From positions 248,001 to 312,000 of the forward strand of contig NZ_FPKO01000008.1 of assembly GCF_900119385.1 (NCBI RefSeq): a DNA stretch of 64,000 nucleotides, written 5' to 3'. Below are positions 60,418 through 64,000 of the stretch, piece after piece. Each line of letters begins with the position of its first letter. The first letter of the stretch is position 1. The position numbers were made by a program, and so were the translations under genes. Below the pieces are notes generated by a model. The model was not told the origin of the DNA. It made no database searches and saw only the letters and a list, made by a program, of their open reading frames with translations. Source of the stretch: Thermophilibacter mediterraneus (lineage in GTDB: Bacteria; Actinomycetota; Coriobacteriia; Coriobacteriales; Atopobiaceae).

Positions 60418-63400
60418 CTACTCCCTCAGGCCGGTCCAGCCCTCGAAGCGGGTGCCCCCGACGCGCTCGTAGTCGTGCGCGTTGGTGGCCTCCACCACGT
60501 CGAAGAAGGCGTAGTGGCCCTGGGGCAGGTCGACGAACGTCTTGATCTGGTCCATGTGCCCCATGGCCCACGCGGTGTCGCAGGAGCGCCACAGCATGCG
60601 GTTGGTCACCATGGTGGCCTGGCCGCGCGTGATCGTGTCGTCCGGGCCGAAGCGGTGGCTGCCGTCCTGGTAGCCGTAGATCCAGCCGAAGCTCGTGGCG
60701 CCCACGACGTAGTCGCGGTACCAGGCGTCCTCGGGCACGTCGACGTAGGGGTTCTCGCCCTCGAACTCTCCGTCGGAGAAGCGCATGGCGATGGCGACGA
60801 ACTCGGCGCGGGTGATGGCGCGGTCGGGCTCGAAGGTCTCGGGGCTCGTGCCGTTGAGGATCCCGCGGGAGGCGAGCACCCTCACCGGCTCGGCGTAGTA
60901 GGCGCCATCCGGGACGTCCTCGAAGCTCACGGCCCTGTCGCCCATGCCCTTGTCGAGCAGCAGGTTGTAGAACATCTGCGCCACCTCGGCGCGGGTCATC
61001 GGGTTCTCCGGGCCGAAGGTGAACGAGCCGTCGCCGTAGCCGTGGAGGTAGGCCACGTGGTCCAAGGCGTTCAGCCAGTCGGAGACGCCGGTCTCGTCGG
61101 GGCTCGCCGGGTCGGAGCCCCTCATGAACGTGACGGAGATGGTGTGGTCGTCATCGAGGTCCTCGAAGGTGTAGGAGCCGACCTGGCGGTAGCTGACGCC
61201 GTCGACGGTGACGTCGCCGACGGTCCAGCCCTCGTCAGGCGCGATCGTGAACGTCACGTCGGAGCCCGCGGCGTAGCTGTGCGTGCCGGACGGGCTGATG
61301 GAGCCGCCCTCGCCGGCGGAGGCGGTGATGGTGTAGCGCTCGGACGGGGTGACGGAGCCGCCACCGGAGGTGGAGCGGGACGTGACGCGGAGCGCCTGGT
61401 CAGCGTCGCTGGCGGGGACCGTGACCCTGCCGTTACTGACCTGGTCGAGCACCGAGGCCCCGTCGAGCGTGACGTCCTCGATGGCGTAGCCGGCCCTCGC
61501 CGCGACGGCGAAGGTCATCCCCTCGTCGACGGGGACGGTGAAGGTGCCGCTCGGGGTCACGGTGCTGCCTCCGTCCGCGGTCGCGGTGATGGTGCGGGCA
61601 GCGGTCCTCCACGCGACGGCGAAGGGCGAGAAGCCCGAGCGGTCGACGTCGAACCTGATGCCCGCGTCAGTGAACTGGAGGTCGTCCACGGCCTCGGGGG
61701 CGCACTCCGCGATGGCCCCCTCGACCTCGTCACGGCCCGAGAAGCCGTACTCGCGGTGGAGGCCCGGGAAGTGCACGACCTTGACGCCGAGGTCCTCGGC
61801 GTTGTCCTTGGTAACACCGTCGGGGTAGGGCAGGTAGACCGTCGTGCCGTAGCTCGCGCTCACCCACGCGTTGCCGTTGTGGGCGTCGACGAGGTCGAGG
61901 TAGCGGAACTCGTAGCGCCACGCCTGGCCCTCGCCGGGGTCTTGGAGCACGGTCTCCTCGGCCCTCTTCTCGAGCAGGGCCTGCCGGTCGGTGCCGTCCT
62001 CGTCGGCGAGCAGGCCGTCGTCGAGGAGCTGGACGCCGTCGGGGTCGGCCGCGCGGCCCTCGTCGCCGTTGGTGTAGAACTCGGGCTCACCGGCGCCGGA
62101 CGCGCCGCCCTTCTTGGCGATCGCCTCGGCGTGTTCGACGGCCTTGACCGGCTCACTGGTCAGGAGCCCGTGCGTACTCGCGCCGTCCTGGGCCTCGTCG
62201 ACGTCCTCGACGTAGCGGACGACGAGCTTGCCCTCGTCGAGCTCGTCCGAGACCTCGTTGCCGTTGATGGTGATGTCGCCGGGCTTCTGACCGTACTTCC
62301 AGGAGAGCACGGCGCGGTGCTCGCCGGCGACGCTGTCGTTCTCGATCGGCGTGTTGCCGTCGTAGTAGGTAACCGTCAGGCGACCAAGGAGCTCCTGCAT
62401 CGCTTTATCCCCGGCAAGCGGTTCTCCGCCGTCGATCACGAGGGACTCGATCGGGTCGACGCTGTCGGCGATGGTGAGCGCCGGGAACCCGCCGTCGTCG
62501 TATTTCTCGTCGCCCTGGCCGCCGCCGGTGTAGACGGTGACGTCGTCGGGGGCGAGCGTGTACTCGGCGTTGTTGACGAACATGACGGCGTAGGCCGTGT
62601 CGGCCTTCAGGCCCGTCAGAGTGACGTCAATCTGGTCGGAGTTCTCGACCGGCTGGAGGACTGGATCCACCCCAGTAGCGACGGAGCCATCTTCAGCGAG
62701 CTCCACAAACGCCACGTAGAGCCCCGTGTTCTTCGGAGCGGGGCTGAGCCCACTCGCGACGAAGTGGACAGAGTCACCGGAGGGCTCCAGCCAGACGGCG
62801 TCAGAACCAACGACCTCCCATCTGGAGTCCTCACCGACAACGTATTCCCTTATCTTCTCCACAGCTTTGTCGCTGGCACTCCCAAGTTTGACAGAGGCGT
62901 AGTCCTCATCAAGCGTCACGTCAAACGGCGGAAGGTCTATCGTGGTGTTGCCCTCGATGGCGCCCGGGGCAATCTCGGCATGCCTTGCTGCATCCGTGGC
63001 AAACGTGACAAGTTTGCCCTGGCCATCCTCCCCGCGCGTAATCGACACTTGGGCGCCACCGCCATGGTTGCCGGAAATCGTCGCCGAGTCGTCAATGGTC
63101 AGAAGCGAGCCCTCATTCTTCGCCGCGTACAGGACCGCGTAACCCGCACAGTCGGTGATGGTCCCCTCGACTGTTACCTTGGAAGGGTCGCCCGCCAAGA
63201 TTGCGTGTCCACCGACATTGGTAATCACCCCAGTCTTGGTCAGCCTGACGCTGCCATCCTCCCGCGACCCGTTGGGCGAGACAAATAGCGCCGTCGTGTT
63301 GAAGTCGTCAATGGTCCCCGCGAGCTCGATCGTCGGCTTGCCACCGTTCATGTAAATCAAACTGGCGTCTGTCGTTGAGCAATCCTTGATGACACCGAAT

Positions 63401-64000
63401 TGCCCGAGCGAGAACCAGTTCACTGATCCACGCAGGCGGAAGGGGACATTATCCGTATGACAGTTCGTCACTACACCGTTGACTGAGATATGTCCCTCGT
63501 TGTTGTCAACGAGACCGATCCTTTCGATATCGGACATCATCGAGCCGCGCGTCATGGAGAACGTTGAGCCACCCGTCAGCCAGATAGCGCTGTCTGCCGC
63601 ATTCCCCGGGGTATCGGTGCAAATTGACTTTATGCTGCCGCCAGTATACGACCCGTCATCTTGCTGACTCCCCGTCAGAACAATCGTGGAGTTGCCCATG
63701 GCGGCAACGGCGATTCCCGAGAAAGCGCCCGTTTTGCCTCCGCCGAGCTCCACGCCCTCCCTGTCTGGATAAGGCATCATCACGTTATTGGCAGTGATGT
63801 CACTGATTTCGCCGGCAACGGAGGCATAGCCGCCGTCTTCTAGGTAGATGGCTCGCCCGTCGATGCCCGAGATCTTGGCCCCGGCCTTCACCTCGACCAT
63901 GCCGCCCTGGCTCCAGACCGCGGCGACACCGCCAGCGCGGCGAGTATCCGGGTCGTCGATAATCTTGCTGCCCGACTCCATGATGAGCTTACTGGTGACC
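60418..64000 (-). CDS. SLH-domain surface protein with beta-helix-like region (5' end outside window)
   Basis: At least 1193 residues; the frame is still open at the window edge, so the signal peptide and true start are missing. Beta-strand repeats with GVITNVGGHAILAGDPSKVTVEGTITDC style strands (first about 350 residues visible) are followed by fibronectin/Ig-like stretches, two bacterial repeats (YTITASAGEGGSISPSGTHS) and three C-terminal SLH repeats with MTRAE, ITRAE and ITRGQ. These SLH repeats are only distantly related to the 31-49 kb array, so it is a separate lineage. Its wall anchor should depend on the same glycan. Confidence 0.88.
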   Translation of the reverse strand, partial: VTSKLIMESGSKIIDDPDTRRAGGVAAVWSQGGMVEVKAGAKISGIDGRAIYLEDGGYASVAGEISDITANNVMMPYPDREGVELGGGKTGAFSGIAVAAMGNSTIVLTGSQQDDGSYTGGSIKSICTDTPGNAADSAIWLTGGSTFSMTRGSMMSDIERIGLVDNNEGHISVNGVVTNCHTDNVPFRLRGSVNWFSLGQFGVIKDCSTTDASLIYMNGGKPTIELAGTIDDFNTTALFVSPNGSREDGSVRLTKTGVITNVGGHAILAGDPSKVTVEGTITDCAGYAVLYAAKNEGSLLTIDDSATISGNHGGGAQVSITRGEDGQGKLVTFATDAARHAEIAPGAIEGNTTIDLPPFDVTLDEDYASVKLGSASDKAVEKIREYVVGEDSRWEVVGSDAVWLEPSGDSVHFVASGLSPAPKNTGLYVAFVELAEDGSVATGVDPVLQPVENSDQIDVTLTGLKADTAYAVMFVNNAEYTLAPDDVTVYTGGGQGDEKYDDGGFPALTIADSVDPIESLVIDGGEPLAGDKAMQELLGRLTVTYYDGNTPIENDSVAGEHRAVLSWKYGQKPGDITINGNEVSDELDEGKLVVRYVEDVDEAQDGASTHGLLTSEPVKAVEHAEAIAKKGGASGAGEPEFYTNGDEGRAADPDGVQLLDDGLLADEDGTDRQALLEKRAEETVLQDPGEGQAWRYEFRYLDLVDAHNGNAWVSASYGTTVYLPYPDGVTKDNAEDLGVKVVHFPGLHREYGFSGRDEVEGAIAECAPEAVDDLQFTDAGIRFDVDRSGFSPFAVAWRTAARTITATADGGSTVTPSGTFTVPVDEGMTFAVAARAGYAIEDVTLDGASVLDQVSNGRVTVPASDADQALRVTSRSTSGGGSVTPSERYTITASAGEGGSISPSGTHSYAAGSDVTFTIAPDEGWTVGDVTVDGVSYRQVGSYTFEDLDDDHTISVTFMRGSDPASPDETGVSDWLNALDHVAYLHGYGDGSFTFGPENPMTRAEVAQMFYNLLLDKGMGDRAVSFEDVPDGAYYAEPVRVLASRGILNGTSPETFEPDRAITRAEFVAIAMRFSDGEFEGENPYVDVPEDAWYRDYVVGATSFGWIYGYQDGSHRFGPDDTITRGQATMVTNRMLWRSCDTAWAMGHMDQIKTFVDLPQGHYAFFDVVEATNAHDYERVGGTRFEGWTGLRE

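Overview
The window is very GC-rich and strongly third-position-GC biased. Gene content (acetylase lysine pathway, YloV/FakA-Asp23 cluster, L28 and L32 as single genes, many S-layer-homology proteins with Ig-like repeats) points to a member of the Coriobacteriia, probably an Olsenella/Atopobiaceae-type actinobacterium. That placement is inferred from gene style; no rRNA gene is present.

Layout. (1) 1-8.7 kb, minus strand, housekeeping: asp23-like, fakA-like, recG, rsmD and coaD overlap or nearly touch, followed by a coiled-coil (DivIVA-like) gene, a DUF177 gene, rpmF and plsX. (2) 9.0-14.2 kb, lysine/meso-DAP synthesis by the acetylase route: lysA-dapA-dapB-dapH on the minus strand, with a divergent M20 deacetylase that supplies the matching deacetylation step. 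(3) 14.9-20.8 kb, a complete oligopeptide ABC importer (oppA-B-C-D-F). (4) 21-26.5 kb, rpmB, a HAD phosphatase/thiamine pyrophosphokinase fusion, an FmdB zinc ribbon, a secreted L,D-transpeptidase, and an AbiEi-like/DUF559-like orphan gene flanked by inverted repeat elements. (5) 26.7-31 kb, MarR regulator plus a heterodimeric ABC exporter. (6) 31.5-49 kb, an array of five SLH-domain surface proteins, interrupted at 43-45.4 kb by a HipA-like kinase/HTH pair, a decayed SLH remnant and an AbrB-PIN toxin-antitoxin pair. (7) 49.3-60 kb, cell-wall glycan genes: a glycosyltransferase fused to a polysaccharide pyruvyl transferase, two multi-domain GT2 proteins, rfbC and a large polytopic membrane protein. 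(8) 60.4 kb to the end, a sixth SLH protein whose N-terminus lies outside the window.

The most interesting signal is at the promoters of the SLH array. Four paralogous genes (starts at 36238, 39206, 42857, 48934) share a TTGAC(A/G) -35 box separated from the -10 box by a spacer containing a homopolymeric G tract (9, 11, 9, and an A-interrupted tract). This is the architecture of a slipped-strand, phase-variable promoter. The coding regions are mosaics: near-identical 3' SLH modules joined to divergent beta-helix-like display regions. Beside them lies a fused GT2/pyruvyl transferase, the kind of enzyme (CsaB-like) that makes the pyruvylated wall polymer SLH domains bind. Together these suggest a switchable surface-display system with its own wall anchor.

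Intergenic DNA is rich in repeats. A ~66-bp palindromic element (seven copies) sits between genes across the right two-thirds of the window. There are also 19-bp-arm hairpins downstream of SLH genes, a TGACACTTTCCCC family, a duplicated TTGGGTATAAC element, and several tandem repeats. No tRNA, rRNA, CRISPR array, transposase or integrase was recognised.
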